Positions 36,823 through 47,681 of a stretch of DNA of 64,000 bases are shown piece after piece. Under the pieces are notes generated by a model, which had not been told where the DNA came from, searched no databases, and was given only the letters and a program-made list of their open reading frames with translations. The position numbers and the translations under genes were made by a program. Source of the DNA: Metallosphaera yellowstonensis MK1 (GTDB lineage Archaea; Thermoproteota; Thermoprotei_A; Sulfolobales; Sulfolobaceae); NCBI RefSeq assembly GCF_000243315.1, contig NZ_JH597770.1, positions 541,740 to 605,739 of the forward strand. Direction: 5' to 3'. Every line of letters begins with the position of its first letter. The stretch's first letter is position 1.

Positions 36823-37460
36823 TCGAACTCTCCTATTTTCCTGACCACCCCTTCCACATTTAATTTTCTTCTGAAAAGGGGAGCTTCTACGACGAAAGTC
36901 TCGGCCTCTCCCCCTTCGAATGCAGGATTGAAACCATATTTTCTCGCCCTCTCCACTATGAGTTCCACGTCCTCTTCCTCTATTACCTTTCCAACAAGGT
37001 GAAATGGAAATCCGTAAGCTGAAGCTGAAGTTATGATGAACTTTACGCCAAACTTGATCAGTTCTCTCAGATAACGCTCTTGATCTTTTCTCCACAAGGG
37101 GGAGAAGGTCTTCAGACCCACGTCGTGAGCCACAGAGTTTATGTTAATTCTCTGGTAATCAGAGAGGAGGGCCCCACTAACTATTCCCTTCGCCCCCATG
37201 GATTTGGCAATCTTAAATGCCTCCCTTAGGTCCTCCAACTCTCGCTCTTTCTCTCCTGAGCTCTCCACCCTAACTAAGGGTAACCCCATGGCATCAGCCT
37301 GATAAGAGGTGAAGTCAACGTTCTGCGACTGGAACATCCAGGAATCCCTTCTCTTTGGAAGGACTGTTATCAGACACTTCACCCTGAATCCGTGGAGTAT
37401 GGACACGTGGAGCGCGAACGTGCTGTCCTTTCCGCCGGAGAAGAGAGAACAAACTTCCAT
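36792..37460 (-). CDS. dph6: Diphthine--ammonia ligase (Dph6)
   Basis: 222 residues. ATP-pyrophosphatase PP-loop SGGKDST at residues 8-14; the family's conserved [14 protein letters not shown] and GGEAETFV motifs are present. Catalyses the last amidation step of diphthamide formation on elongation factor 2. First gene of a minus-strand pair with the amidohydrolase. Confidence 0.88.
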   Translation of the reverse strand: MEVCSLFSGGKDSTFALHVSILHGFRVKCLITVLPKRRDSWMFQSQNVDFTSYQADAMGLPLVRVESSGEKERELEDLREAFKIAKSMGAKGIVSGALLSDYQRININSVAHDVGLKTFSPLWRKDQERYLRELIKFGVKFIITSASAYGFPFHLVGKVIEEEDVELIVERARKYGFNPAFEGGEAETFVVEAPLFRRKLNVEGVVRKIGEFEWIFQIERIH

Positions 37461-37517
37461 AACCGATTGTCTGTAAAAAAGGAATTAACTTTAAAGCTGT
37501 GAGGAATCAGTTCGCGT

Positions 37518-37589
37518 TTACTTCTTCTTCTGTTCGCCGCCCTGAGCCTGCTGCTGGCCTTGCTCTTTCTTGCCCTTTCCCTTTGCCAT
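37518..37589 (-). CDS. Micro-ORF, 23-residue Lys/Gln/Gly-rich peptide
   Basis: ATG 37589 to TAA, 23 residues: starts MAKGKGKKEQGQQQ and ends in three lysines. No family recognised. TTTAAAATAC about 25-30 bp upstream on the minus strand matches a Sulfolobales TATA box for a leaderless message, and the ORF stands alone in a 360-bp gap between dph6 and mobA. Might be a real basic micro-protein, or the leftover start of a ribosomal-protein-like gene. The rest of the gap (37600-37824) is AT-rich without gene or fold that I can support. Confidence 0.45.
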   Translation of the reverse strand: MAKGKGKKEQGQQQAQGGEQKKK

Positions 37590-37824
37590 TAGGGATCTGT
37601 TAAAATACTGAATGCGAAGTATTTTAAACATTATCCACATATTCTCCTCTAAAAACTTATGTAAGACTGTGATTAAAAAGGTACTTAATTAACAGGTATA
37701 TTGGGACTTAAATTAACTTCTATGATGATTTATCATCCGGAAATAGTAAATCTTTTTCAATATTCTATAGCTAAAGAATGGAGTTTGCTAATATATGTCT
37801 CAATTGCTCCCCTGCCCTTCTGAT

Positions 37825-38427
37825 TTAGAGAACAATAAAATTCTCAGTATTACTATAAATCCTGGTATGCCAGAACTCTCTTACCTTAGGCCTAAACAGG
37901 TCTTTTATGGAGTTGACGTTAACGAGTGAGAGGAAAGTTGGATCCAGCATCTCCAGCTCTCTATAGCCTAAGAGGTAGATTGAGGGGGACACTGTTATCA
38001 ATTCCTGGAGTGAGGCAACCATACCTAAGGTTTCGGAGAGTAAGGACAGTTCATAGCACGCCATTAGTGGTTGAGGTTTCCCACAGGACAGGACTAAAGC
38101 TATCTTTTCTGGCCTGGTACAGAGTCTCCACGGTATCTCTGGCTTCAGGAAAGGGAAATCGCAGCCAGTTATGAACACCCTATTTGCCTTAAGGAGAGGA
38201 AGGGCTTGTGCAATAGCCCTTACTGGGCCCCTAAGCTCTCTATCTAGGATTAGTCTACCCTTGCTTATCTTCCTTTGCCTATCAGACACTACAACTGGGT
38301 CTTCTAATGCGTCCAATACCCTCTCAAGCATGGTTCTATTATCTATCTCGAACGCGCATTTGTCGTCGCCAAACCTCGACGATCTCCCTCCTGCCAGGAT
38401 TATACTGTCAAAGGAATCTCTGGACAA
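37825..38427 (-). CDS. mobA: Molybdenum cofactor guanylyltransferase MobA
   Basis: 200 residues. N-terminal nucleotide-binding LAGGRSSRFGDDKC and the GCDFPFL motif are typical of MobA. Attaches GMP to molybdopterin to give the guanine dinucleotide cofactor. The start overlaps the 3' end of moeA by 20 bp, so they form one unit with moeA first. The C-terminal quarter is diverged. Cytoplasmic. Confidence 0.88.
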   Translation of the reverse strand: MSRDSFDSIILAGGRSSRFGDDKCAFEIDNRTMLERVLDALEDPVVVSDRQRKISKGRLILDRELRGPVRAIAQALPLLKANRVFITGCDFPFLKPEIPWRLCTRPEKIALVLSCGKPQPLMACYELSLLSETLGMVASLQELITVSPSIYLLGYRELEMLDPTFLSLVNVNSIKDLFRPKVREFWHTRIYSNTENFIVL

Positions 38428-39586
38428 TTATCCTCTCGCCTTCCCTATAGAGTGTACCTCTCTTCAGTAGGGTAAACCCGGAAGCTCTTCCGAGTTCGCT
38501 ATATAGTCCCACTCCCCACCTCAAGGGAAATGCCTTTCCTGATACTTCCTTTACCAGGTATATCGAGTCCATCCTGTGATCTACAAACAAGTCACACCCT
38601 AGCTCAACCTCGTGGAACTCCCTGAGCTCCACTCCTGTCATTTTGGTCAGGACATGAAGTCCGTGCTCGTGAAAGGAAGTAACTGCAGATACTATCTGCC
38701 CTGGAAGAATGAGCACAGGCTTTCCTTCGATCACCCCGAAGCCTGCCCTCTTTATTACATTAGTTGACACACCCTCAAAAATTAGGTTCCCCATCGAGGC
38801 CACAGCCTTCTTAACGTAATCTTTATCCCCCATTGAGGATCCGCCGACGGAAATGACGAAATCGTGACTTCTGACGCATTCCGTCAGGTGTCTCTCGACG
38901 CTCTCCAAATTATCAGAAGCTACTCCAGCATAGTGTACAGTTCCAAACCTTTTAAGGAGATGAACGAAAACTGGAGTGATGGAATCAGGGACGCCTTCTC
39001 TCTCCTCTCCCCAAGGAACTATTTCATCTCCGTTGGCGAAGATACAGAAGCCCACTTGGAACACCTTTACTCTCCTTATTCTCTGTTGCTCTAGGAGGGA
39101 AAGATGATAGGGGGTGAGGATCGTACCTTTAGCTAGAAGCAGGTCTCCTGTCCTTACATCTTCTCCCCTTTTCCTCACATCCTTCCACGGTTTTAAGTCC
39201 CCGCCAACAGTAACGAACTCCCCTTCAACCCTACAGGACTCGACTCTGGCTACTACGTCAGCCCCTTCAGGTAAGGGGGCACCAGTAGTCACATAGCAAG
39301 CCTCTCCCGCTGAAAGCTTGGGTACCTGGGCACTGTTGGGGTATAGCTTGGACACTATTTTCAGTCTCCGTGACGTGCTTATGTCTGAGTATCTGAAGGC
39401 GAAACCGTCCATGGCAGATACGTCTCTTTCGGGCAAGTCCTTCATTGCGTAGACATCCTGGGCCAATATCATCCCCACACCGTTGAAGGGTTCGGTTTCT
39501 ACGCTTTTTGCCTCAACGATCTTGCTGGAGTCTATGAGCCTTCTAGCCTCATCAATTGGTATAAGCATTGATAACCTGTTATTCAC
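38408..39586 (-). CDS. moeA: Molybdopterin molybdenumtransferase MoeA
   Basis: 392 residues, four-domain MoeA. Motifs: LPERDVSAMDGFAFRYSD near 50, GAPLPEGADVVARVE near 95, ANGDEIV near 210, SVGGSSMGDKDYV near 248 and ILPGQIVSAVTSFHEHG near 305. Inserts molybdate (or tungstate) into adenylylated molybdopterin. Divergent from mobB with 21 bp between; overlaps mobA. Confidence 0.92.
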   Translation of the reverse strand: MNNRLSMLIPIDEARRLIDSSKIVEAKSVETEPFNGVGMILAQDVYAMKDLPERDVSAMDGFAFRYSDISTSRRLKIVSKLYPNSAQVPKLSAGEACYVTTGAPLPEGADVVARVESCRVEGEFVTVGGDLKPWKDVRKRGEDVRTGDLLLAKGTILTPYHLSLLEQQRIRRVKVFQVGFCIFANGDEIVPWGEEREGVPDSITPVFVHLLKRFGTVHYAGVASDNLESVERHLTECVRSHDFVISVGGSSMGDKDYVKKAVASMGNLIFEGVSTNVIKRAGFGVIEGKPVLILPGQIVSAVTSFHEHGLHVLTKMTGVELREFHEVELGCDLFVDHRMDSIYLVKEVSGKAFPLRWGVGLYSELGRASGFTLLKRGTLYREGERIIVQRFL

Positions 39587-39607
39587 AAACTAGTATGAAG
39601 GTAATAT

Positions 39608-40096
39608 ATGAATTGCGTTTACCAGGTCGTGGGAAGGAAAGACAGCGGAAAGACCTTAACTATAGAGATTGCAGCAAGAAAATTGAAGGAAATGGGCTAC
39701 ACGGTCGCAGTGGTTAAGCATACACACCACGTAATCAATCCAGACTCTAAGGACACAGCAAGATTCATGCGTTCTGGAGCCGACGTGGTCATACTCCACA
39801 GTAATGATTGTATGTGGTTCTGGGAGTGCAAGGAAACCGAATACTTAGACCTAATCCCTGCTGACGTTGTGCTCATTGAGGGATTCGAAAGTGTGAATCT
39901 GGGAAACAAATTTGTTATAGAGAGGCCTGAGGACGCTGAGAGCATAGCCAGAGAGATTGTGAATAGAGCCGAAAGCTGTTCCAGTGACATTCCTCTCATG
40001 ATTAGGGGTGTTAACCCTGAGAAACGTAAGAAACTAATATTTTACAAACTCATGAAAAAGTGGGGAGTAAAAGAGGTCAAATTACTTGAGACCTGA
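39608..40096 (+). CDS. mobB: MobB-type GTP-binding protein
   Basis: 162 residues. Walker A GRKDSGKTLTIE near residue 9, the KHTHH motif near 38 and VVLIEGFE near 88 are those of MobB, which assists guanine-dinucleotide cofactor synthesis with MobA. Only 21 bp from the moeA start on the other strand, so the two promoters share space. The stop overlaps the next gene by 11 bp. Confidence 0.87.
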   Translation: MNCVYQVVGRKDSGKTLTIEIAARKLKEMGYTVAVVKHTHHVINPDSKDTARFMRSGADVVILHSNDCMWFWECKETEYLDLIPADVVLIEGFESVNLGNKFVIERPEDAESIAREIVNRAESCSSDIPLMIRGVNPEKRKKLIFYKLMKKWGVKEVKLLET

Positions 40097-40805
40097 AGGT
40101 TCAGACGTAATTTCACTGGAGTGTAGTGCTACGGTCTTGGACACTATCTTCTTTATGAGGAGAAATAAAATAAGGAGGATAGTTGTAACGTGTGACAGTA
40201 AGGTTGCAGGCCTCTTCACTGTAGATGAGGCCATTAAGAGGATCTTGGAGAGATCGGTTGAGACAACGTTGAGGGATTCAGAACTCAAGAGGGCTGTTTA
40301 CGTATCTGACAACGACGTTAAGGAAGTAGTTAGAAAAATAGTCGAGAACTCAGTAGATGCTGTCCTCTTCAGAGACAAGATCATCACAGAGAAGGACGTG
40401 GTCTCATCATATGCGTGGAGCTACGAGGATAAGATCTATCCTCTTTCAAGAAAGGCTGTTACAGTCGAGGGTTTCACTAAGGCCCTCACTGCGGCCGAGA
40501 TAATGGCGAGGCACGGTATAAGGCACTTACCAGTGGTTGAGGAGGTTCCATTAGGTATGCTCTCATCCAGAGACTTGGTGTATAGATACTCTGAGAAACT
40601 CACTTTATCAGAGGACGTTAAACAGATCATGGTCCCCTTTCTGGTTTTCGGACAGAAGGACCACTCATTAAGGGAGGCGGTAGAGGTGATGTTATCGAGA
40701 GGGGTTGGGAGCCTTGTTTTCAGGGAGGAAAGTGGGTTATATATTGTTACATTTAAAGATCTTATTAAATATATTTATAGGAGGTATCTGAATGAGCTCT
40801 TGTGA
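40086..40805 (+). CDS. Protein with four CBS motifs
   Basis: 239 residues from TTG 40086, made only of CBS motifs: four copies, with the third best seen in ALTAAEIMARHGIRHLPVVEEVPLGMLSSRDLV. Likely binds adenine nucleotides; lies in the mobB transcription unit, so a regulatory role in cofactor synthesis is possible but only inferred. Overlaps mobB by 11 bp and the methyltransferase by 4 bp. Confidence 0.8.
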   Translation: MRPEGSDVISLECSATVLDTIFFMRRNKIRRIVVTCDSKVAGLFTVDEAIKRILERSVETTLRDSELKRAVYVSDNDVKEVVRKIVENSVDAVLFRDKIITEKDVVSSYAWSYEDKIYPLSRKAVTVEGFTKALTAAEIMARHGIRHLPVVEEVPLGMLSSRDLVYRYSEKLTLSEDVKQIMVPFLVFGQKDHSLREAVEVMLSRGVGSLVFREESGLYIVTFKDLIKYIYRRYLNELL

Positions 40806-41491
40806 TTCCTTTAGTCTGTCCAGTTCATCGAACGATTCTCTCGAGTGACCTGAAATGTCCAGCCGGTCATAGATATACTTTTGTGAATGGTATACCAGAC
40901 TTTGTCGGAACTCCCAACGTCCCAGATCTCCTAGAGAGGGTGGCTCCATTCTATGAGAGTCTTTGGGCACCTCTCGGGATGTTAGTTACCGCCAGGAGGA
41001 CTTACTCTTCCATCCTAAAGGAGGCTGGAAGCTTCACTAAGGCAGATACCTACTTAGACATAGGTACAGGGACTGGGAAGATCTTCGATTACGTCCCATG
41101 TAGCGATTGTGTAGGGTTGGACCTATCCTTACGTTTCCTAGAAATACTGAAATCTAAGAGGTCAAAGGTTAGGGTAATTAGGGGAGACGCCACTTCGTTG
41201 CCCTTTCCAAGCGAAAGCTTCCAAGGGGTTAATTCCATGCTTGTGTTGCATATGCTCAACGAACCCGCGGTAGGGATATCTGAGATCTCGCGGGTTCTGG
41301 TTAAGGGAGGTAGATGTTCCGTTGGAGTACTAGTTGAGGGTGGCTTCTTGTCGTCTTTTCTATCTTCTTGGTGGAAACTAAGGCCTAGAACACAGGAATA
41401 TTATGAGAAAGCTCTTGAGGGTCATGGCCTAAAGGTTGTTCACATGGAAAGGATAGGCCCTTGGGCCTTCATCAAGTGTGAAAAGCTTTAG
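40802..41491 (+). CDS. SAM-dependent methyltransferase with N-terminal zinc segment
   Basis: 229 residues from GTG 40802 (GTGA overlap with the CBS gene stop). A Trm112/RlmA-like start (VCPVHRTI then LKCPAGHRYTFVNGIPDFVG) precedes a class I methyltransferase core: motif I YLDIGTGTGKIFDYV near 85, GLDLS near 105, RGDATSLPF near 127 and a GG-containing post-motif. Substrate unknown; could be RNA or a quinone or small molecule. Overlaps the convergent membrane protein by 4 bp. Confidence 0.8.
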   Translation: MIPLVCPVHRTILSSDLKCPAGHRYTFVNGIPDFVGTPNVPDLLERVAPFYESLWAPLGMLVTARRTYSSILKEAGSFTKADTYLDIGTGTGKIFDYVPCSDCVGLDLSLRFLEILKSKRSKVRVIRGDATSLPFPSESFQGVNSMLVLHMLNEPAVGISEISRVLVKGGRCSVGVLVEGGFLSSFLSSWWKLRPRTQEYYEKALEGHGLKVVHMERIGPWAFIKCEKL

Positions 41492-41889
41492 GGAAGCATC
41501 CAAAGGGCCACTGCAAAGAGTATGTAGGAAAACCCGTTGGCCACTTCGGCTATTTTCACTAGGGTTCCTTGTAAGAAGAGGGCATAAACACCTATATAGA
41601 TTCCCATGAATACTCCGAAGAAGAACATACTGAAGAGCACATAGGCCGCAAGATCCCCTTCACCCATCAACAGGTAATAAAGCCTCTTGTTACCGGTAAT
41701 TCCGTAGACCATTCTCTCGGCCCCGAGTATCAGTCCCACGTAATAGAGGATATAGGGGTTGAAGGTAGCTATCATCTCGAACAAATTGAAAGGCACTTTG
41801 TCCACTAGATAAAGAGAGGAGAAAAACATTATGGAACCTATAAGTATGCTCACGACTCTTCTCTTTAGACCTCTATCGATATTGGCCAT
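41488..41889 (-). CDS. Membrane protein, about four TM helices
   Basis: 133 residues: basic N-terminus (DRGLKRRV) then hydrophobic helices around 12-30, 38-55, 75-100 and 112-130. No family recognised. Start overlaps the upstream gene by 25 bp, so it is the second gene of a two-gene unit. Confidence 0.6.
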   Translation of the reverse strand: MANIDRGLKRRVVSILIGSIMFFSSLYLVDKVPFNLFEMIATFNPYILYYVGLILGAERMVYGITGNKRLYYLLMGEGDLAAYVLFSMFFFGVFMGIYIGVYALFLQGTLVKIAEVANGFSYILFAVALWMLP

Positions 41890-42290
41890 GGGTACACACC
41901 AACGTAAGACTCGTTCATCTCGATGTCTAGAAACTCTCCAAGGAGCAAACCCCCTAAGGCTCCTAGGAACAGTCCGGGAAGCCCCCCTATCTTGAACCCT
42001 ATGGTGGCCCCTAGAACTCCCCCAACTCCCTTTCCCAAATAGCTATCATTAACCTTGAACACGGTGGCGAAATCCTGTCCACCGGATCTCCCCTCTTTAC
42101 CTAAGAAGTAGGCCACCTCAGTTAGTGCTTCCCTCAATTCCTCCATGTCATTACTTTTGAACAACGTGGCGTAGATCTCTACGTCTCCGTTCCTCTTGCT
42201 CATATAAGGCACAAAACCTGCTCTCTTTACTGCCCTGAGTCCCCTGGCATCCCTAAAGGGAGAGGTTACCTTAAACACGATCTTATACAT
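41865..42290 (-). CDS. Protein of unknown function with glycine-zipper hairpin
   Basis: 141 residues. Residues 1-80 form a soluble alpha/beta domain (YKIVFKVTSPFRD..., DVEIYATLFKSNDMEELREAL). Residues 84-115 are a glycine-rich hydrophobic hairpin (GKGVGGVLGATIGFKIGGLPG) like glycine-zipper membrane segments, followed by a short polar tail. Not recognised. Divergent from the 82-residue gene at 42391. Confidence 0.55.
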   Translation of the reverse strand: MYKIVFKVTSPFRDARGLRAVKRAGFVPYMSKRNGDVEIYATLFKSNDMEELREALTEVAYFLGKEGRSGGQDFATVFKVNDSYLGKGVGGVLGATIGFKIGGLPGLFLGALGGLLLGEFLDIEMNESYVGVYPWPISIEV

Positions 42291-42390
42291 TATGTAAGCA
42301 TCATATTCACAACTTTTATATTTTTGTCATTTCGAGATTCGTACCTTAATCTTTTTACTGTCGAAGGCCTCTGTTAAGTAGGCGATCCCT

Positions 42391-42639
42391 GTGCCCTCGG
42401 AAAAGAAGAAGTTCTACGCGGTTGTGAAGGTGGATAACTTGGAGGTTCCCGAAGTTATATCCAAGACCGGTCTGCACGATCATATCTCCTCGGCTGTGGA
42501 TGAAGTTCTAAATAATGTTAGAAATTACCTCAGGGATCAGGGTATAATTGGAAAATTTAACGCTCAGATCGAGGTCTTCGCCAAAGAGGAATCTGTGGCT
42601 AGGTTGATAGAGAGTATAAAGACTAAAATTAAGGCCTGA
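42391..42639 (+). CDS. Small conserved protein of unknown function
   Basis: 82 residues from GTG 42391: a strand ([12 protein letters not shown]), a long helix ([22 protein letters not shown]), a strand (FNAQIEVFA) and a helix. No family recognised. It lies 10 bp upstream of the DtxR/FeoA regulator on the same strand and is probably co-transcribed. Confidence 0.6.
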   Translation: MPSEKKKFYAVVKVDNLEVPEVISKTGLHDHISSAVDEVLNNVRNYLRDQGIIGKFNAQIEVFAKEESVARLIESIKTKIKA

Positions 42640-42649
42640 CTCATTATTC

Positions 42650-43300
42650 ATGATGTCAGAACTATCGGAACCCCTAGAGAACTACCTGAAGGAGATCTAT
42701 GAATTGGAGGAAACTAAGGGTCAGGCTAAGGTGGTTGACCTTATAGAGGCATTCTCCATCTCTCCAGGTACAATAAGTAAGGCTTTAGAGAGACTGGAAT
42801 CCCTAGGTTTCATTGATAGGAGTACCAAGAGGATAAGGCTAACTGAGGATGGAAGGAAGGTTGCCGAGAGGCTGATAAGGGCACATAGGCTTTCAGAAAG
42901 ACTCCTCACTGACATATTAGAAGTGGACTGGATCAGAGCTCACGAGTTAGCCCACAGGCTAGAGCATATTTGGCCTGAAGATGTTCTGGAGAAAATGGAT
43001 AGGGTCCTTGGGAACCCAGCCACGTGTCCACACGGTCATCCTATACCTGGAAGGATTCAAAAGGAAGGAATTAAAGGTACGACGCTGGACAACGTTCAAC
43101 CAGGAGAATATCGGGTTGTCATGATAGTGAAGGAAAGGGAATGGATCCTCAGAGCCGTGGAGGATCTAGGTTTGATTCCCGGTAAGAGGGTAAAAGTTGA
43201 GGGAATGGAAGGAAGAGATGTTAGGGTTGAGGTTGATGGTAAGGGGATGAAGGTCCCCATAGAGATAGCGGAGCAGGTGGTAGTGAGTGGAATTAGATGA
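42650..43300 (+). CDS. DtxR/MntR family regulator with FeoA domain
   Basis: 216 residues. Winged helix (1-65), metal-binding/dimer domain (66-130; helix [20 protein letters not shown] and [12 protein letters not shown]), then an SH3-like FeoA domain (145-216; [29 protein letters not shown]). Full three-domain arrangement of the iron- or manganese-dependent repressors. The other DtxR in this window (5146) lacks FeoA, so the two probably respond differently. Overlaps the next gene by 14 bp. Confidence 0.88.
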   Translation: MMSELSEPLENYLKEIYELEETKGQAKVVDLIEAFSISPGTISKALERLESLGFIDRSTKRIRLTEDGRKVAERLIRAHRLSERLLTDILEVDWIRAHELAHRLEHIWPEDVLEKMDRVLGNPATCPHGHPIPGRIQKEGIKGTTLDNVQPGEYRVVMIVKEREWILRAVEDLGLIPGKRVKVEGMEGRDVRVEVDGKGMKVPIEIAEQVVVSGIR

Positions 43301-43622
43301 GCTGTGTAGACTCGTCCTAGTTCACATTTACAAGTTTGGTCCGGACAGCCCATGGTACATGGCCAGGAGACTCATGGGTACCAGCGGTTGGGCCCCAAAG
43401 TACAATGAAAGCGATGTGGAGAGGGCGTGCCAAGAGCTGGAGAAAGTGGGGCTTCTGATGAGATACAAAGGATCCTTAAAGAGGTCCGTGACTTCCTCAA
43501 TTAAGCCTTGGCTAAAGGTTAAGGCAAGGGAACTAGATCATAAGCCATCTGGGGTCTACTACGAACTGACGAAAGAAGGAAGAAAGATGGCCTCAACAAT
43601 CTACAAGTCTATGAGAAGCTGA
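43287..43622 (+). CDS. Winged-helix protein coupled to DtxR
   Basis: 111 residues from GTG 43287. Winged-helix pattern with recognition helix [21 protein letters not shown] and a final [13 protein letters not shown], similar in style to the DUF2250 protein at 12345. Starts inside the end of the DtxR gene, so they are translated together. Target unknown. Confidence 0.65.
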   Translation: MELDELCRLVLVHIYKFGPDSPWYMARRLMGTSGWAPKYNESDVERACQELEKVGLLMRYKGSLKRSVTSSIKPWLKVKARELDHKPSGVYYELTKEGRKMASTIYKSMRS

Positions 43623-43717
43623 ACCTTCTCTTTCAGCAATATACTAATTCCTTGCGGTCGCCCATATAATATCCTTGAGGGTCTAGGAATCCTGGATTCC
43701 TAGCCTCGACGCACGTT

Positions 43718-43938
43718 CAGCAGTTATGGGACTTCAACGTAGCTGAAGTTTTCATCAACCCAGGTTCTACCTAAACGACTTTCGGGAATCTCAGGAACCC
43801 CTCCACGCCCCTCAGGTTCAGCTCCCTGATCGGCTGACTACGGTGACCACGATGAAGATCCTGAGGTAGCCCTGGAAAATAAAAACTTCTCGCTAATACC
43901 GACTTACCAGTCCTCCCTAAGATTCCCATAACTTCTGA
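43718..43938 (-). mobile_element. 221-bp MITE-like derivative of the 55-kb IS
   Basis: The right end (CAGCAGTTATGGGA, 43718-43731) and an imperfect left end (CAGAAGTTATGGGAATC on the minus strand, 43938 down to about 43915) match those of the element at 55036-56160. Between them is the last part of its transposase frame: QGYLRIF near 43875 and RELNLRGVEGFLRF ending at the TAG at 43771, broken by one frameshift. The internal deletion removes about 900 bp. Flanks show no clear target duplication. Confidence 0.75.
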
Positions 43939-44081
43939 GTTGAGATCGATTTTAGTAATGCAACTTGTGAACATCAGATACCAGGCTCTCCTCTGCTCGT
44001 AAAGTACAAGATCTCCACAACATACGCGGAAGAACTGATGCGCCAAATAGGTTTTCTATGACGGTTTGCAAACTAAGATTA

Positions 44082-45269
44082 ATGGACGAGATAGTTAAGA
44101 GGATCCTAGACCTTGCGGATCCCGAGCGAGCCTTAGAGGAGAAGGTGAGTATAAGGAGAGGGGTAATCGAAGTAAATGGAAGGGAATTCACCTTTTCCAG
44201 GCCACTCTTGATCTCTGTGGGAAAGGCATCAGTGAAGATGGCCAACTTCTTCTTAAAGAGGATTGAACCTACGAAGACCATAGTCGTTAAGCCTAAGGGA
44301 GATGAGGGGCAAGTACAAGGGGACGCTGAGGTGATATCTTCAGGTCATCCCAACCCTGATCGGGACAGCTTCAAGGCCGGTAGGGTGATATTAAATGCAG
44401 TCAAAAGTGAGGACTACGACCTCCTGTTATTCCTGGTCTCTGGGGGAGCCTCTGCGTTGATGGAGTACCCTCTGATAGATGAGGAGATCTACATAAGGTT
44501 GAATGAGACGTTGGTGAGATCGGGCCTCACGATCCAGGAGATCAACGCTGTGAGGAAACACGTATCCAAGATAAAGGGAGGAAGGTTGGCAGAGGAAGCT
44601 AAGTCACCTGTCCTCACATTGATCATTAGTGACGTTCCCGGTAATGACCTGAGTAGTGTGGGTAGTGGACCAACAATAGCTGATCCTACTACTGTGGAGG
44701 ACGCCATGTCAGTGCTCAAAACTCTCGGCTTTGATCTGAAATTTGCCCTGCCCGAGACCCCGAAGAACCTTAGGAATTCATGGGCATTCAAAGTCCTTGA
44801 TAACGGTGAACTGTTAAGTAAACTCTCTTCCTCCACCACAAATCCCTTCATCCTCACCTCGGAGCTGAGAGGCGAGGCTAAGGATGTAGGCTCAATTATC
44901 GCGTCCATCTATAACTCCTCCACATCCCTTAAGAGACCTTACACACTCCTCCTGGGAGGCGAACCCGAGGTTACCATAAAGGGTCCGGCTGGGAAAGGGG
45001 GGAGGAACGGAGAAGTGTGTCTTTCCCTTCTTCTCTGGGTATCAGGTGGCCGGTTTAAGTTTCACGCCATAGCGACCGATGGCGTAGATGGGAACAGCGA
45101 ATATGCAGGGTGTATAGTGGGCGATACGACTAAGCTAGACAAGGGAGATATAAGGAGAGCCTTGAGAGATCACTCCTCATACGAACTTCTCGAGAGGATA
45201 GGAGTGACAGTCAAGACTGGGCCTACAGGAACAAACGTTAACAACGTCTACGTCTTGACGGCGCCTTGA
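44082..45269 (+). CDS. gckA: Glycerate 2-kinase (GckA/MOFRL type)
   Basis: About 396 residues from ATG 44082 (ATG 44058 also in frame). Family motifs: LISVGKASVKMA, SGGASALMEYP, ISDVPGNDLSSVGSGPT and the C-terminal MOFRL-domain HAIATDGVDGNSEYAG. Makes 2-phosphoglycerate from glycerate, the last specific step of the branched Entner-Doudoroff pathway in Sulfolobales. Its 3' end overlaps the convergent nuoB by 22 bp. Confidence 0.9.
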   Translation: MDEIVKRILDLADPERALEEKVSIRRGVIEVNGREFTFSRPLLISVGKASVKMANFFLKRIEPTKTIVVKPKGDEGQVQGDAEVISSGHPNPDRDSFKAGRVILNAVKSEDYDLLLFLVSGGASALMEYPLIDEEIYIRLNETLVRSGLTIQEINAVRKHVSKIKGGRLAEEAKSPVLTLIISDVPGNDLSSVGSGPTIADPTTVEDAMSVLKTLGFDLKFALPETPKNLRNSWAFKVLDNGELLSKLSSSTTNPFILTSELRGEAKDVGSIIASIYNSSTSLKRPYTLLLGGEPEVTIKGPAGKGGRNGEVCLSLLLWVSGGRFKFHAIATDGVDGNSEYAGCIVGDTTKLDKGDIRRALRDHSSYELLERIGVTVKTGPTGTNVNNVYVLTAP

Positions 45270-45760
45270 CTCCTTATCTTCTTCTGCAACATCAATAATC
45301 CCCTAGCTATAGCCTCCGGTCTAGTGGGACAACCTGGAAGATAAAGGTCAACTGGTATTCCCACGTCTGAGGGAAGAACTGTGTTATAGGAATTCCAGAA
45401 TATACCTCCCTCGAGTATACAGGCTCCCAAGGCGATCACGTACTTGGGCTCAGGCATTTGGTCGTAAACTATCCTAGCTGCCCTAGCCATTTTCCTGGTC
45501 AGAGTACCCTCTATAGTAAGAATATTGGACTGTCTTGATGAGGCAAAGGGTAGCATTCCGTACCTCTCGGCGTCAAACCTAGCTGCAGCGAACGCCCCGA
45601 ACTCGGTTCCACAACAACTGGTGGTGAAGTGCGGGGGCCACAATGAGAAGGCTACTGCCCAGTCCCTGAGACTTCTGATGGGTTTCCTGTTCACCAGCCA
45701 TTGGGCAGCCTTCCTAGCTGCCTCTTCCAAGTTTCCCGTAAGAATGAGCTGCTCACTCAT
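45248..45760 (-). CDS. nuoB: NuoB-like 20-kDa subunit, stand-alone gene
   Basis: 170 residues. The four cysteines of the N2 iron-sulfur cluster are in place: the adjacent pair in TSCCGTEF, one in GACILEGG and one in PGCPTRPE. In Sulfolobales nuoB is normally within a nuo cluster, but here no other complex I genes are nearby. It may be a second copy or part of a related hydrogenase-like complex. N-terminal 50 residues (MSEQLILTGNLEEAARKAAQ...) are longer than a minimal NuoB. Confidence 0.85.
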   Translation of the reverse strand: MSEQLILTGNLEEAARKAAQWLVNRKPIRSLRDWAVAFSLWPPHFTTSCCGTEFGAFAAARFDAERYGMLPFASSRQSNILTIEGTLTRKMARAARIVYDQMPEPKYVIALGACILEGGIFWNSYNTVLPSDVGIPVDLYLPGCPTRPEAIARGLLMLQKKIRSQGAVKT

Positions 45761-45943
45761 ATTTGACCCAATGGGAATTCTCCTGGTGACTTATAAGCAT
45801 TTGTTATCAATATATGTAAACCAATTCAAATTCATCATACGTCAGCGATCACCTCACTAATCACCAATCATCCTTCAGCATAGAGCACCCATGCCATAGA
45901 TAGCATCGGAGGTTCTTCATCACTTAAAAACATAAAGGTATAG

Positions 45944-47660
<1,717 letters not shown>

Positions 47661-47681
<21 letters not shown>

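Noticed and set aside
36823-37095. N-terminal 91-residue extension of the amidohydrolase
   Set aside because: Arg-rich, without similarity to the family, and fully inside the dph6 gene on the same strand in another frame.
43771-44046. 91-codon minus-strand ORF as a gene
   Set aside because: Its C-terminal part matches the tail of the IS transposase and the rest crosses the element's left end, so it is a relic, not a gene.
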